Shown: positions 1 through 9,263, counted from the stretch's first letter. The stretch is DNA of 42,611 bases from Fidelibacterota bacterium (GCA_947476065.1 CANJPG010000024.1:1-42611), one strand, 5' to 3'. Made by a program: numbers and translations. The notes: generated from the sequence alone by a model not told the origin.

Positions 1-111
1 CACTACAACACGGTCAGGCCGCATTCGTCGCTCGGGTACAAACCGCCAGCACCCGAGGTCATCAGCTGGCCGGCCAGCAGACTACTAGTCGAAATGCCTA
101 TGCTGAATTAA
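1..111 (+). CDS. IS3-family transposase OrfB, C-terminal fragment
   Basis: Frame 1 reads HYNTVRPHSSLGYKPP from the first base and ends at a TAA at 109-111. The pattern yN-x-x-RPHsSLgy-x-P is the very common C-terminal signature of the DDE integrase core (rve domain) of IS3/IS481-type transposases. The catalytic residues lie upstream, outside the window, so activity cannot be judged. Only 36 residues are visible. The protein would cut and join IS ends during transposition. Confidence 0.85.
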   Translation, partial: HYNTVRPHSSLGYKPPAPEVISWPASRLLVEMPMLN

Positions 112-145
112 CATTCCACCCGGACCACTCTGTGGGGGCCGGTCA
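1..145 (+). mobile_element. Right end of an IS3-family insertion sequence (partial)
   Basis: The first 111 bases encode the C-terminal tail of an IS3-type transposase. About 34 bases after its stop comes a terminal sequence ending in GGTCA at 141-145, which fits the CA-3' end of IS3-family elements. The stretch GGACCACTCTGTGGGGGC (122-139) resembles right ends I recall for this family. The opposite strand codes for an integrase only up to 146, so the boundary is placed at 145/146. The rest of the element lies left of the window, so the left repeat and target duplication cannot be checked. Confidence 0.75.
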
Positions 146-1552
146 TTTCCAGGTTTGGCCGTTTTGATGAACTCCCGCACGCCTAGCAATATGAGATTGG
201 GATGGACGGGTACTTTCCTAATGCCGTTGCTCGTTTTGGCATCCCTAACGTCGAAGGCAACGATGCCGTCCTCGACGATCACACATTCCGGCGTCAGATC
301 GCATATCTCGCCCAGCCGCATCCCAGTGAATAGGCCGATGAGGGGTACCCAATACCGCAAATCCCTGTCGATTTTGCTCCCGGCTTTGGCCCAATGCGAT
401 CCATCATGGCCAACATAAAGCGGCTGACTAAACAGTGTCTGCAAATGATCAATATTGAAAGGCAGCCTCTTATCTTTGGCTTTTACGGGGTCTTTTAAGT
501 GCATTCTTGAAGCGGGGTTTTGAGACCCTTCTCCGATGCTCTCCGCATAGTCGAATAGCTGCGCCAAACTGGTCAGGTACGGGTTGATGGCAGTGGGCTT
601 CAACAGTGGCGTTCGTTCTGTCGCGGGCAGCGCCGCTATCTCGATCAATGTTTTGCCTTCGAAGCGCTTGGAAAAGTGAGCGGGAAGATTCTGGAGCAAA
701 TCGCGGTACTGAGTAACTTTACGGCGGTCGATCAAGTTGGCTTTGGTCGCACTCCCGAAATATTGGCAAGCGACGTCTAGCTGCCACTGATACTTGACGC
801 AGGTCCGAGGCTTTAGGCCCCCGGTTTGCTCTCTCATAAAACGAACAGCGAGTTCCCCTAGGTTCATACCGGCGGCGGCACTATCACTAGCGGGCGTTTT
901 TGTGGATGTGAGAGTAGGCTGCCTAAGAACGTCATCAATCGCATCGCGCGGACCGAAAGGATCTTGTTTCCCACGAAAGAGGTCAGCCGTTAGGCCCGCT
1001 GCTTCGATTTGTGCCCTCAAAGCTAGGTAGGCTAAGGCGTCGCGACTAGCCGGGGAGATAGGATGCGTGACTTTCTCTGCTGTTAGAATCTCATCAACCG
1101 CTTCTGCGACAACCGTGAAGCGGCGATTTGCGAGTGCGGTTTTCCTGGAAAAGATAAAATCTTCCGCCTCCTCGGCCATTAGATCGCCCGTAGACGCGTA
1201 GGAGGCGATCTGGAGGGGTTCCGACAGCGGTTTTTATAAAATCGTCTCTAGCGGCCTTCTGGACTCGTTCTAGATAGCGTCGGGCCATGCCAATAAGCAC
1301 GGACCCCGACAATTCGGGGTGTAACTCGGACATTTGGAGAATTTTCAGAAAGTGTGGTTTCAGTTCACAGAGGAGGTGCTCGGCTTCACGGCGATTGGCC
1401 GTGTGTAGGCTTCGGACCACCTCGAAACATCCAAACCGGCTTCTCAGGCGCTCGGGGATGTAAAAGCGTGCGTAGTATAATCCATTCTTGTGAAATTTCA
1501 AGTTTGCGGGCAAGCCCGCGCGCGGTCCAGATCGTAGCGCCGCTCGTAACAT
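146..1552 (-). pseudogene. Tyrosine recombinase (phage/island integrase), frameshifted and cut by an IS
   Basis: Two reading frames together make one integrase. The N-terminal frame (from an ATG at 1552, with AGGAG eight bases upstream) has the DUF6538-like start GLYYARFYIPERLR and a segment LHTANRREAEHLL. Between about 1234 and 1180 the coding frame shifts. The second frame carries the core-binding domain (near LKPRTCVKYQWQLDVA) and the catalytic domain's first arginine in GLFTGMRLGEICDL, then the lysine-bearing turn KTSNGIRKVPVHP. Coding similarity stops at about 146, where IS3 sequence begins. The later HxxR and Tyr catalytic motifs are therefore missing. It lies 57-63 bases from a tRNA-Arg and on the same strand, the usual layout for an island integrase next to its attachment site. 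It should be non-functional. Confidence 0.85.
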
Positions 1553-1614
1553 ACTCACTTCTCCTAAGGCTCTGGCCTTGGAGAATGGCGGAAATCCTAG
1601 CTTCTGGAAAAAAG

Positions 1615-1650
1615 TGGCGTACCCGGAGGGAGTCGAACCCCCGACCTTCG
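1615..1650 (-). other. Candidate attachment site in the 3' half of tRNA-Arg
   Basis: Islands of this kind usually recombine in the 3' end of a tRNA, leaving the gene whole and the integrase next to it. The T arm, acceptor strand and CCA here lie directly beside the integrase start. The second copy of the core would lie left of the window, so the exact site cannot be confirmed. This is inferred from position only. Confidence 0.35.
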
Positions 1651-1691
1651 CCTTCGGAGGGCGACGCTCTATCCAGCTGAGCTACGGGTAC
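1615..1691 (-). tRNA. tRNA-Arg (anticodon CCG), CCA encoded
   Basis: The minus strand folds as a full cloverleaf. The acceptor is GTACCCG pairing with CGGGTAC, the D arm is GCTC...GAGC, and the anticodon stem TCGCC/GGCGA encloses the loop CTCCGAA with anticodon CCG. The variable region is AGGTC and the T arm has the loop TTCGACT. Discriminator G and a template-encoded CCA follow. It reads CGG arginine codons. The integrase remnant starts just past its 3' end, so this gene was probably the integration target and still looks intact. Confidence 0.95.
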
Positions 1692-1774
1692 GCATTGGCG
1701 GCAAATGCTAGGCGGGCAATCTAGAGCATAGGCCGCCAGCGTGCAATCGGACCCCTATCCTCCGAACGCCAGCC

Positions 1775-2815
1775 CTAACACGGCGGGCATTCCTTTGCGG
1801 CTTGCAGCCGCGGCAGGGCATCAACATCTGCGCCCGAGGGCAGGGGCGCGGCCGGGTTTTGCAGGAAGGCCGCGATGTCGCCCAGCACCAGCGGCGCTTC
1901 CTTGTCGCGCAGCAGCATGTGAAAGCCGTTTTGATAAAATGCCGGGCGCACCGCGGCGTTCACTTTGGTCAAGTCCGCCAGGGCCTGCCTGGTCGGCTTC
2001 TTGGGGATGATCTGGTCGTTGTACCCGTAAAGGTACAACACCGGCTTCTGACTGATCTTCGGCGACGCGGCAAGGGCTTCATCCATCAGTCCGGATAGGC
2101 CGTAGACCGAATCAATGCGCGTACGTTTGATGAATAGCGGGTCGCGCCCGTTCTCGCGCAGGGCCTCCAGGTTGTCACTCGCCAGACGGCCCAGGCTTTG
2201 TCCCGTCGGACGCCACCCCGGCACAATTCGCGTGCCCAGCCATAAGGCCGCGCGGTAGATCACCGGCATGGTCGATTTGCCCCACACCGCAGGGGCCGCA
2301 AGCACCGCGCCCGCGATCGGCGGCGGATTTGGATCGGCGAGGGCCGCCATCACCACCGCGCCGCCCATGCTTTCGCCCAGGCCGTAAAATGGCGTGTTGG
2401 GATACAGGCCCTTCAATACCACGGCAAAATCCTTGAAGTCGCGCACCATCACGTCGCGGCCCGGCCACAAGCCGGCATAGGGCGACGCGCCAAAACCGCG
2501 TTGGTCATAGGCATAGACCGCAATACCGCGCGCCGCCAGGAACGGGCCCACGCCTGGCGCGTCGGGAACCTTGTCGAAGGCTCTGCTGTAGTCATTGAAG
2601 CCATGCACGGCGAGCACGACGGCTGTCAGGGCTGTGCCCTCCGGCAGCCAGCGGCGCACGTTCAGCTCCATGCCATCGGCAGTGATGAAGGCGGTCTCGG
2701 TCAGCCGCGGCGTCGCAGGACCGGGCCCTGGTGGAGCCACACGCGGCGCGCAGGCCACCAGCGCCACGGTACACATCAGGATCGACAGCCGGCGAACCGC
2801 GCTCATATTCCGCAC
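1775..2815 (-). CDS. Alpha/beta hydrolase lipoprotein (monoacylglycerol lipase/PldB-like)
   Basis: A 346-residue serine hydrolase of the S33/hydrolase_4 type, related to monoacylglycerol lipases and lysophospholipases. The N-terminus is a lipoprotein signal with lipobox LVAC, the lipidated cysteine being Cys22. The mature enzyme should therefore be membrane-anchored in the envelope. The oxyanion region is HGFNDYS (71-77), the nucleophile sits in GESMG with Ser149, and the acid and base are likely Asp267 (YGYNDQI) and His299 (NGFHML). The C-terminus has a CPPC end. The start is either GTG at 2815, one base after the ABC ATPase stop, or ATG at 2806. It is probably co-transcribed with that ATPase. 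The substrate is unknown; a lipid ester is most likely. Confidence 0.85.
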   Translation of the reverse strand: MRNMSAVRRLSILMCTVALVACAPRVAPPGPGPATPRLTETAFITADGMELNVRRWLPEGTALTAVVLAVHGFNDYSRAFDKVPDAPGVGPFLAARGIAVYAYDQRGFGASPYAGLWPGRDVMVRDFKDFAVVLKGLYPNTPFYGLGESMGGAVVMAALADPNPPPIAGAVLAAPAVWGKSTMPVIYRAALWLGTRIVPGWRPTGQSLGRLASDNLEALRENGRDPLFIKRTRIDSVYGLSGLMDEALAASPKISQKPVLYLYGYNDQIIPKKPTRQALADLTKVNAAVRPAFYQNGFHMLLRDKEAPLVLGDIAAFLQNPAAPLPSGADVDALPRLQAAKECPPC

Positions 2816-2816
2816 C

Positions 2817-3818
2817 CTATTGCGCGGCCGCGCTGGAACTGCCCGACGTCAACTGCAGGAAAATATCCTCCAGCTCGACTTCGTCGGTGCGGATATCGGT
2901 CACTGAAATATTCGCCGCGCGCACCGCATCCAGAATGCCCTGCATGGCGTTAGCGCTCGGCCGGTAGTTGATATGAAGCTCGCTGGGCGAAGGCATGGTG
3001 GCGTGGAAACCCGCCAGCGCCGCGGGCACCTCCGCCAGCGGCTGCGCCAGCGTCAGGATCACCGACTTGTTGTCGATACGGCGTAGCAGCGCGCGCGTCG
3101 TGTCGTGGGCCACTAAGCGGCCATGATTGATGATGGCAATGCGGTCGCACAGCGCCTCGGCTTCTTCCAGATAGTGCGTCGTCAGCAGGATCGTCGTGCC
3201 GCGCGCGTTCAGCTCGCGCAGATAGCGCCACAGGTGCTGGCGCAGCTCCACATCGACGCCTGCGGTGGGCTCGTCTAGCACTACGACCGGCGGCGTATGC
3301 ACCAAAGCCTTGGCGATGAGCAGGCGCCGGCGCATGCCGCCAGACAAGGCGCGCGCATAGGCATTGGCTTTATCCAAAAGCCCGACGATTTCTAGAATTT
3401 CCATGGTGCGCCGTTCGCGCTTCGGCACGCCGTACAATCCCGCCTGCACCTCCAGCACTTCAAAGGGTGTGAAGAACGGGTCGAGGTTCAGCTCCTGCGG
3501 CACAACGCCGATGGCGCAGCGCGCCAGTCGTTCATCGGTGTCGATATCGTAGTTCCAGATCTTGACCGTGCCCGAGGTCTTGCGCACCAAGCCGGCCATG
3601 ATGTTGATGGTGGTCGACTTGCCGGCGCCGTTGGGTCCCAGTAGTCCGAAAAACGAGCCGCGCGGCACCTCCAGCGAGAAATCCGCTATGGCCTGCTTGG
3701 GCGGGCGCTTGCCGCCGCCGCCATAAAGCTTGTTGAGACCGCGAATTTCCACCGCCAGATCGGGCAGATTTTGCGGGGCGGCAGCCGGTTTATCAGTAGA
3801 CAGGGTATCGACGGTCAT
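2817..3818 (-). CDS. ABC transporter ATP-binding protein (ABC-2/YadG-like)
   Basis: A 333-residue cytoplasmic ATPase. Walker A is GPNGAGKS (61-68), the signature is LSGGM (158-162), Walker B is VVVLDEP (178-184) and the switch histidine is His215. The C-terminal extension after about residue 240 matches the regulatory tail found in ABC-2-type exporters such as YadG, CcmA and drug or polysaccharide exporters. These work with a six-helix permease, but none is encoded next to it here; the next gene downstream is a lipoprotein hydrolase. Either the permease is elsewhere or the pair does something else. ATPase identity is certain, the transported substrate is not known. Confidence 0.93.
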   Translation of the reverse strand: MTVDTLSTDKPAAAPQNLPDLAVEIRGLNKLYGGGGKRPPKQAIADFSLEVPRGSFFGLLGPNGAGKSTTINIMAGLVRKTSGTVKIWNYDIDTDERLARCAIGVVPQELNLDPFFTPFEVLEVQAGLYGVPKRERRTMEILEIVGLLDKANAYARALSGGMRRRLLIAKALVHTPPVVVLDEPTAGVDVELRQHLWRYLRELNARGTTILLTTHYLEEAEALCDRIAIINHGRLVAHDTTRALLRRIDNKSVILTLAQPLAEVPAALAGFHATMPSPSELHINYRPSANAMQGILDAVRAANISVTDIRTDEVELEDIFLQLTSGSSSAAAQ

Positions 3819-3956
3819 TCCTGTTGGGTATACCCGGCTAAATCCGCGGTCAATGACCTAGCGGCCAGCGCCATATTACCCCCTATCCTGGACCTTGAAA
3901 TATCGGCGTCCGGGCCGCATAAACGTCGCCTGACACTCTCGCGCAGGATGCACGTT

Positions 3957-4142
3957 ATGGCTGAGCCATTTGAAACCATCAAAGTCGACTCCCCGGCCGT
4001 CAATTGTGACGGCGGCGGCGGGTCCTTGGGCCATCCGCGCGTGTACCTGCAGATCAAGCCCGAAGTCGGCGAGATCGAGTGCCCCTATTGCAGCCGGCGT
4101 TACGTCCTCAGTCAGGACGCCCGGGCTCATGCCGGTCACTGA
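3957..4142 (+). CDS. zf-CHCC zinc-finger domain protein
   Basis: A 61-residue protein of the zf-CHCC family, which includes the mitochondrial complex I subunit NDUFS6. The presumed zinc ligands are Cys17, His26, Cys42 and Cys45, with the hallmark stretches GGGGSLGHPRVYL and IECPYCSRRYVL. Bacterial members are small and their function is poorly defined; a role in respiratory complex assembly is inferred from the eukaryotic relative. ATG at 3957 is preferred over ATG at 3948, because an AGG lies nine bases upstream of the former. polA begins 29 bases after its stop, so the two are probably co-transcribed from the 138-base divergent region shared with the ABC ATPase. Confidence 0.88.
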   Translation: MAEPFETIKVDSPAVNCDGGGGSLGHPRVYLQIKPEVGEIECPYCSRRYVLSQDARAHAGH

Positions 4143-4171
4143 TCCGGCCGGCACCCGCGCCGGCGCCCGCA

Positions 4172-6991
4172 ATGCCCGGTAAATCCCCAAAGCCGCAGCG
4201 GCTCTACCTGATCGACGGATCCGGATATATTTTCCGCGCCTTCCACGCTCTGCCGCCCATGACCCGGCCCGACGGCACGCCGGTCAACGCGGTCTACGGC
4301 TTCGCCAACATGCTGATGAAGCTCTTGGATGACTTGCGCGATACGACGGTCGACGAATCCATCGCTGTCATCTTCGACGCCAAGCGCCTGACCTTCCGCA
4401 ACGAGATCTACAAAGAATACAAAGCCCACCGCCCCGAGGCGCCCGAGGAACTGGTGCCGCAGTTCGCCATCATCCGCGAGGCGGTGCGGGCGTTCAACGT
4501 GCCGTGCCTTGAGATGGAAGGCTTCGAAGCCGATGACCTAATCGCCACTTACGCCAAGATGGCGGCGGCGGAAAAGATCGATGTGGTGGTGATCTCCGCC
4601 GACAAGGATCTGATGCAGCTGATCCGCCCCGGCGTCACCATGATCGATCCGATGAAGAACCGCACCATCGGGCCCGAGCAGGTGAAGGAAAAATTCGGCG
4701 TGGGGCCGGATAAGGTGATCGAGGTTCAGGCCCTGGCCGGCGATTCCTCGGACAACGTGCCCGGCGTGCCGGGCATCGGCATCAAGACCGCCGCCGAACT
4801 CATCCTGCAGTACGGCGACGTGGAAACCCTGCTGGCCAAAGCCGGCGAGATCAAACAGCCCAAGCGCCGCGAGAACCTGCTGGCGAATGCCGAACTGGCA
4901 CTGATCTCCAAACGGCTGGTGACGCTGAAGGACGACGTGCCGGTCGAGACGCCGCTCGATCAGCTGAAATGGGTCGCGCCCGATCCCGATACGCTGCTGG
5001 CCTTCGTCGCAGCGCAAGGCTTCAAAAGCCTGATCACCAAAGTCACCACCCGCTTGGGCGGCAACGCGCATTCGCTGGCCAGCATCCCCCTCGCCGATGC
5101 GCCGGCGCCAGAAAAAAGCAAGCCATCCGCCGCCGGCTGGCCGGGCGTCTACGAAACTATCCAGACCGTCGCAGATCTGGAACGCTGGGTTAAGGCCGCC
5201 ACCGACAATGGCTGGGTCGCGGTCGATACCGAGACCGACGGGCTCGACCAAATCCGCGCCAAAATGTGCGGCGTCTCGTTGTCCATCACAGCTGGTTCTG
5301 CCTGCTACATCCCGCTGCGCCATGTCGGCACCGCGCCCCAGGGCATGCTCGACCTTGGCGGCGAAGAAGGCAGCAAAGACGCTCCGCCGCAAATTCCCAT
5401 CAAAGACGCCATCCGGATTCTTAAGCCGCTGCTGGAAGATCCGGGCGTGCTCAAAATTGGGCACAACATCAAGTTCGACATGCATGTGTTCGCGCGCGAG
5501 GGCATCGACGTCGCCCCCGTCGACGACAGCATGGTGATCTCCTACGTGCTCGAAGGGGCGGGCCACGGCCACGGCATGGATGAGTTATCGGCGCTGCACC
5601 TCGAACACCAGACCATCAAATTCGCCGACGTCTGCGGCAGCGGCAAAAACCAGATCACCTTCGACCGCGTTCCCTTGGACAAAGCCACGGCCTATGCCGC
5701 CGAAGACGCCGACGTCACACGCCGCCTCTATGCGCTGCTGCGCCAGCGCCTGCGCGAGGAACGGCTGCTGGCGATTTACGAAGGCATGGACCGTCCGTTG
5801 ATCAACACGCTGAAGGACATGGAAGCCAAGGGCATCCTCGTCGACAAGAAGGTCCTCGCCGCCCTCAGCCACGACTTCGCCGGACGCATGGCGACGCTGG
5901 AGATCGAGATTCACAAGCTGGCCGGCGAGCCCTTCAACGTCAATTCACCCAAACAGCTGGGCGAAATTCTGTTCGAGCGCATGAGCCTGCAGGGCGGCAA
6001 AAAGGGCAAGACCGGTGCCTATGCCACCGGCGCCGACGTGCTTGAGGAACTGGCGGCCCAAGGCCACGACCTGCCGGCGCGCGTGCTTGATTACCGTCAG
6101 CTCGCCAAGCTCAAAAGCACCTATACCGACGCGCTGATGGAGGAGATTAACCCCGAGACCGGGCGCGTGCACACCAGCTTCGCCCAGACGATTGCCTCAA
6201 CGGGGCGTCTTTCGTCCATCGACCCTAATCTGCAAAATATTCCCATCCGCACCGAGGAAGGCCGCAAGATCCGCACCGCCTTCACTGCGCCCCGGGGCAA
6301 AAAACTGCTGTCGGCCGACTACAGCCAGATCGAGCTGCGCCTCGTCGCCCACGTCGCCGACGTGAAGGCCCTGAAACGCGCCTTCCAGAACGGCGAGGAC
6401 ATTCACGCCGCGACGGCCTCGGAAATGTTCAACGTGCCCATCAAAGGCATGGACCCAATGATCCGCCGCCGTGCCAAGGCCATCAACTTCGGGATCATCT
6501 ACGGCATTTCGGGCTTCGGCCTCGCCCGACAGCTCGGCATCCCGCGCGGCGAAGCGCAGGATTACATCAACGCCTACTTCGCCAAGTTTCCCGAGATCCG
6601 CGATTACATGGAAGAGACCAAGACCATCGCGCGCAAACAGGGCTACGTCGTGACGCTGTTCGGGCGCCGGGTTTATATCCCCGGCATCGGCGACAAGAAT
6701 CCCAACGTGCGCGGCTTCGCCGAACGCGCCGCCATTAACGCGCCCATCCAGGGCGGGGCGGCGGACATCATCAAGCGCGCCATGATCGTGCTGCCCAAGG
6801 CGCTCACCGACGCAAAACTCTCGGCCGAAATGCTGCTGCAGGTGCACGACGAACTGGTCTTCGAGGTGGTCGAGGCCGAAATCCCCAAGACCTCGGCGCT
6901 GGTAAAAAAAATCATGGAAGCCGGCGCCACCCTCGACGTGCCCCTGACGGTCGATGTCGGTGTGGGGCCCAACTGGGCCGAAGCCCACTAA
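4172..6991 (+). CDS. polA: DNA polymerase I
   Basis: A 939-residue polymerase with all three domains. The N-terminal 5' nuclease starts with YLIDGSGYIFRAFHALPP and includes GFEADDLIAT and GDSSDNVPGVPGIGIKTA. The proofreading exonuclease looks active: Asp352 and Glu354 in VAVDTETDGL, the NIKFD motif and a YAAEDAD motif are present. The polymerase domain has motif A SADYSQIELR (Asp716), motif B RRRAKAINFGIIYG (Lys769) and motif C QVHDELVF (His892, Asp893). The enzyme fills gaps and removes RNA primers and damaged strands. The start at ATG 4172 is chosen because family similarity begins six residues or so after it; upstream in-frame sequence overlaps the zinc-finger gene. A TPR gene follows after eight bases. 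Confidence 0.98.
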   Translation: MPGKSPKPQRLYLIDGSGYIFRAFHALPPMTRPDGTPVNAVYGFANMLMKLLDDLRDTTVDESIAVIFDAKRLTFRNEIYKEYKAHRPEAPEELVPQFAIIREAVRAFNVPCLEMEGFEADDLIATYAKMAAAEKIDVVVISADKDLMQLIRPGVTMIDPMKNRTIGPEQVKEKFGVGPDKVIEVQALAGDSSDNVPGVPGIGIKTAAELILQYGDVETLLAKAGEIKQPKRRENLLANAELALISKRLVTLKDDVPVETPLDQLKWVAPDPDTLLAFVAAQGFKSLITKVTTRLGGNAHSLASIPLADAPAPEKSKPSAAGWPGVYETIQTVADLERWVKAATDNGWVAVDTETDGLDQIRAKMCGVSLSITAGSACYIPLRHVGTAPQGMLDLGGEEGSKDAPPQIPIKDAIRILKPLLEDPGVLKIGHNIKFDMHVFAREGIDVAPVDDSMVISYVLEGAGHGHGMDELSALHLEHQTIKFADVCGSGKNQITFDRVPLDKATAYAAEDADVTRRLYALLRQRLREERLLAIYEGMDRPLINTLKDMEAKGILVDKKVLAALSHDFAGRMATLEIEIHKLAGEPFNVNSPKQLGEILFERMSLQGGKKGKTGAYATGADVLEELAAQGHDLPARVLDYRQLAKLKSTYTDALMEEINPETGRVHTSFAQTIASTGRLSSIDPNLQNIPIRTEEGRKIRTAFTAPRGKKLLSADYSQIELRLVAHVADVKALKRAFQNGEDIHAATASEMFNVPIKGMDPMIRRRAKAINFGIIYGISGFGLARQLGIPRGEAQDYINAYFAKFPEIRDYMEETKTIARKQGYVVTLFGRRVYIPGIGDKNPNVRGFAERAAINAPIQGGAADIIKRAMIVLPKALTDAKLSAEMLLQVHDELVFEVVEAEIPKTSALVKKIMEAGATLDVPLTVDVGVGPNWAEAH

Positions 6992-6999
6992 GGCACGCC

Positions 7000-8463
7000 A
7001 TGCGCTGGACGGCCAAAGCGCTGCTGGCGATCGTGCTCATGTCCAGCCCGGCGCGCGCGCAAGATGCGGCGGCCTGCTTCAGTGCGCAGCCCGATCCCGC
7101 CGCCAAGATCGCGGCTTGCACAAAAGGCCTTGCGAGCACGCCGGAGTCATCTCGCGCGCTCGCCCACCTGGCCCGCGCCGAAGCGTATGCCGCGACGGGC
7201 AACATCCGGAGCGCGCTCGCCGATTATAACGACGCGCTCGCCTTGAACGCGCACGACGCCCCGGCTTTTCTGGCACGCGGCAAACTGCATGAAGCCATCG
7301 GCGACGCTACCAAAGCCGAAGCCGATTACACCGCCGCCCTCACCGAAGACCGCGCCCTCGCCGAAGCCTATGCCCGCCGCGGTGCCCTGCGCCTGGCGCA
7401 CGGTGTGACCGACGCGGCTTTGGCCGACCTGAACGAAGCCCGCCGCCTCGACCCCAGCGATGCAGCGACCCAGCGCCTCTTCGCCGATACCCGATTGAAG
7501 GGAGGTCAAGGGGGTGATGCCGCCGCAGGCTATACCGCGGCCCTTGCCGCCAACCCCACAGATGCAGCCGCCCTGCGCGGCCGCGCCACGGCCTCAGCCC
7601 GCGCCGGCGACTACGCCAAGGCCATCACCGACTTCTCCGCCGCCCTCGCCTTGAACGCGAAAGACGTCGCCGCCCGCGAAGGCCGCGGGATGGCATTGCT
7701 GCAAAGCGGCGCTCTGGCTGAAGCCGTCGCCGACTTCTCCACCCTCGCCACGTTGCGCCCCGGCGATCCGTCGCCATTGTTCTTCCGCGCCAACGCCAAG
7801 CTGCAAAGCGGCGATGCCGTGGGCGCCAATGAAGACTTCAGCGTTTTCTTGACCGAGCATCCGGCCGACGGGGAGGCGCTCATGGGCCGCGCGCTGGCGC
7901 GCCAATTCAGCGGCGATCATCGGGGTGCGGATGCCGATCTCACTGCGATCCTGAGTTTGGCACCCGACGCCGCCCAGCCTTTGGCGCAACGGGGCTATGT
8001 CCGCCTCATACTGGGTGAATTCTCCGCCGCCGCGACGGATCTCGCGCGCGCCGCGGTCCTGCCCAATACGCCGCCCGAAGTCTCCCTGTGGCGCTTCATC
8101 GCCGAGACCCGCGCCGGCCTCAAGGGCGAGCCGGCCCTCGCGGCTGCCGCGAAAACCGCGCCCAAGACCCAATGGCCGGGGCCTGTTTTTGCGTACTTTC
8201 TCGGCGCCGCCTCGGGCGATGACGTCCTTGCCGCCGCCAACCAGGGACCTGTCGGGGAACTCCGGCACCTCCCTGAGCGTTTATGTGAGGCCTATTTCTA
8301 TCTGGGCGAAGCGGCTTTAATCGTGAAAGACACCGCCGAGGCCGCGAGACTGTTCAAAGCCGCGGTGGCGACCGGAATGAGACGCTACACCGAATATGCG
8401 GCCGCTCAGGCTGAGTTAGCGCGCCTAGGCCCGTCCAAGCTAGATAAAGTTGTAAAGCCCTAG
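7000..8463 (+). CDS. Exported tetratricopeptide-repeat protein
   Basis: A 487-residue protein with a signal peptide (hydrophobic residues 7-16, likely cleavage after ARA at 18-20), so it should act in the periplasm or envelope. From about residue 45 to 340 it is made of consecutive 34-residue helical repeats with the TPR pattern (for example ALADYNDALALNAHDAPAF and AITDFSAALALNAKD). The C-terminal 140 residues contain a further TPR-like segment near the sequence EAYFYLGEAALIVKDT. It resembles NlpI/YbgF-like scaffold proteins only in architecture. AAGG lies a few bases before the ATG and polA ends eight bases upstream. No specific partner can be named. Confidence 0.85.
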   Translation: MRWTAKALLAIVLMSSPARAQDAAACFSAQPDPAAKIAACTKGLASTPESSRALAHLARAEAYAATGNIRSALADYNDALALNAHDAPAFLARGKLHEAIGDATKAEADYTAALTEDRALAEAYARRGALRLAHGVTDAALADLNEARRLDPSDAATQRLFADTRLKGGQGGDAAAGYTAALAANPTDAAALRGRATASARAGDYAKAITDFSAALALNAKDVAAREGRGMALLQSGALAEAVADFSTLATLRPGDPSPLFFRANAKLQSGDAVGANEDFSVFLTEHPADGEALMGRALARQFSGDHRGADADLTAILSLAPDAAQPLAQRGYVRLILGEFSAAATDLARAAVLPNTPPEVSLWRFIAETRAGLKGEPALAAAAKTAPKTQWPGPVFAYFLGAASGDDVLAAANQGPVGELRHLPERLCEAYFYLGEAALIVKDTAEAARLFKAAVATGMRRYTEYAAAQAELARLGPSKLDKVVKP

Positions 8464-8552
8464 GGCCGACACACCTTTGCGATATTTTTGCCATAATGCG
8501 GCGCTGAAATAGCCTCGCCGTTAAAAGGCAGCAGAACGAAAAGGGTAAAACC

Positions 8553-9263
8553 GTGGCTTACCGCATCGCGCTTGTTGACGACGATCGCAACATCCTCACC
8601 TCGGTTTCGATGGTTCTCGAGACCGAAGGGTTCAAGGTCACGACCTATCGAGACGGCGCCGAGGCCCTGCGCGGGCTGACGGCTGAGCCGCCCGATCTGG
8701 CCATCCTCGACATCAAGATGCCGCGCATGGACGGCATCGAGCTGCTCCAGCGCCTGCGCGAGAAAAGCGCCATGCCGATCATCTTCCTCACCTCCAAGGA
8801 CGACGAGGTCGATGAATTGCTTGGCCTGCGCATGGGCGCCGACGACTACATCAAGAAACCCTTCTCCCAGCGCCTGTTGATCGAGCGCGTGCGCTCCATC
8901 TTCCGCCGCGTCGAAGCCCAGAAGGCCCAGGGCTCCAACGCCTCGACCACTTCGGTTGCCCGCGGCGATTTGGTGCTCGACCCCGCCCAGCACCTCTGCC
9001 TGTGGAAGACCCTGCCGGTGAACCTTACGGTCACCGAATTCCTCATCATCCAGGCCCTGGCCCAGCGTCCTGGCCACGTCAAAAGCCGCGACCAGCTGAT
9101 CGATGCGGCCTACGGCGAGCATATCTATGTCGACGACCGCACCATCGACAGCCACATCAAGCGTTTGCGTAAGAAATTCCGCGAGGTCGACAAGGAATTC
9201 TCGCATATCGAAACCTTGTACGGCGTAGGCTACAAATACAACGAAGCGAACGCCGCCGCTTAG
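8553..9263 (+). CDS. chvI: Response regulator ChvI (OmpR family)
   Basis: A 236-residue two-component regulator. The receiver has the acidic pocket VDDD (8-11), phospho-acceptor Asp53 in [13 protein letters not shown] and the KKPF loop. The C-terminal winged helix has [20 protein letters not shown] and the DNA-reading segment [16 protein letters not shown]. The following kinase gene has the ChvG architecture and hprK lies close by, which is the conserved alphaproteobacterial context of ChvI (ExoS/ChvG-ChvI, BvrS/BvrR). In relatives the system responds to acid and envelope stress. Translation starts at GTG 8553 with AAGGG upstream. The 89-base gap before it is AT-richer than its surroundings and contains CATAAT, a possible -10 element. 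Confidence 0.92.
   Translation: MAYRIALVDDDRNILTSVSMVLETEGFKVTTYRDGAEALRGLTAEPPDLAILDIKMPRMDGIELLQRLREKSAMPIIFLTSKDDEVDELLGLRMGADDYIKKPFSQRLLIERVRSIFRRVEAQKAQGSNASTTSVARGDLVLDPAQHLCLWKTLPVNLTVTEFLIIQALAQRPGHVKSRDQLIDAAYGEHIYVDDRTIDSHIKRLRKKFREVDKEFSHIETLYGVGYKYNEANAAA

Noticed and set aside
1180-1234. Programmed frameshift in the integrase.
   Set aside because: No slippery heptamer with a following structure was seen, and the gene is truncated anyway, so decay is the simpler account.
4079-4171. Longer N-terminus for polA starting at 4079.
   Set aside because: It overlaps the zinc-finger gene in another frame, is Pro/Ala-rich and has no family similarity.
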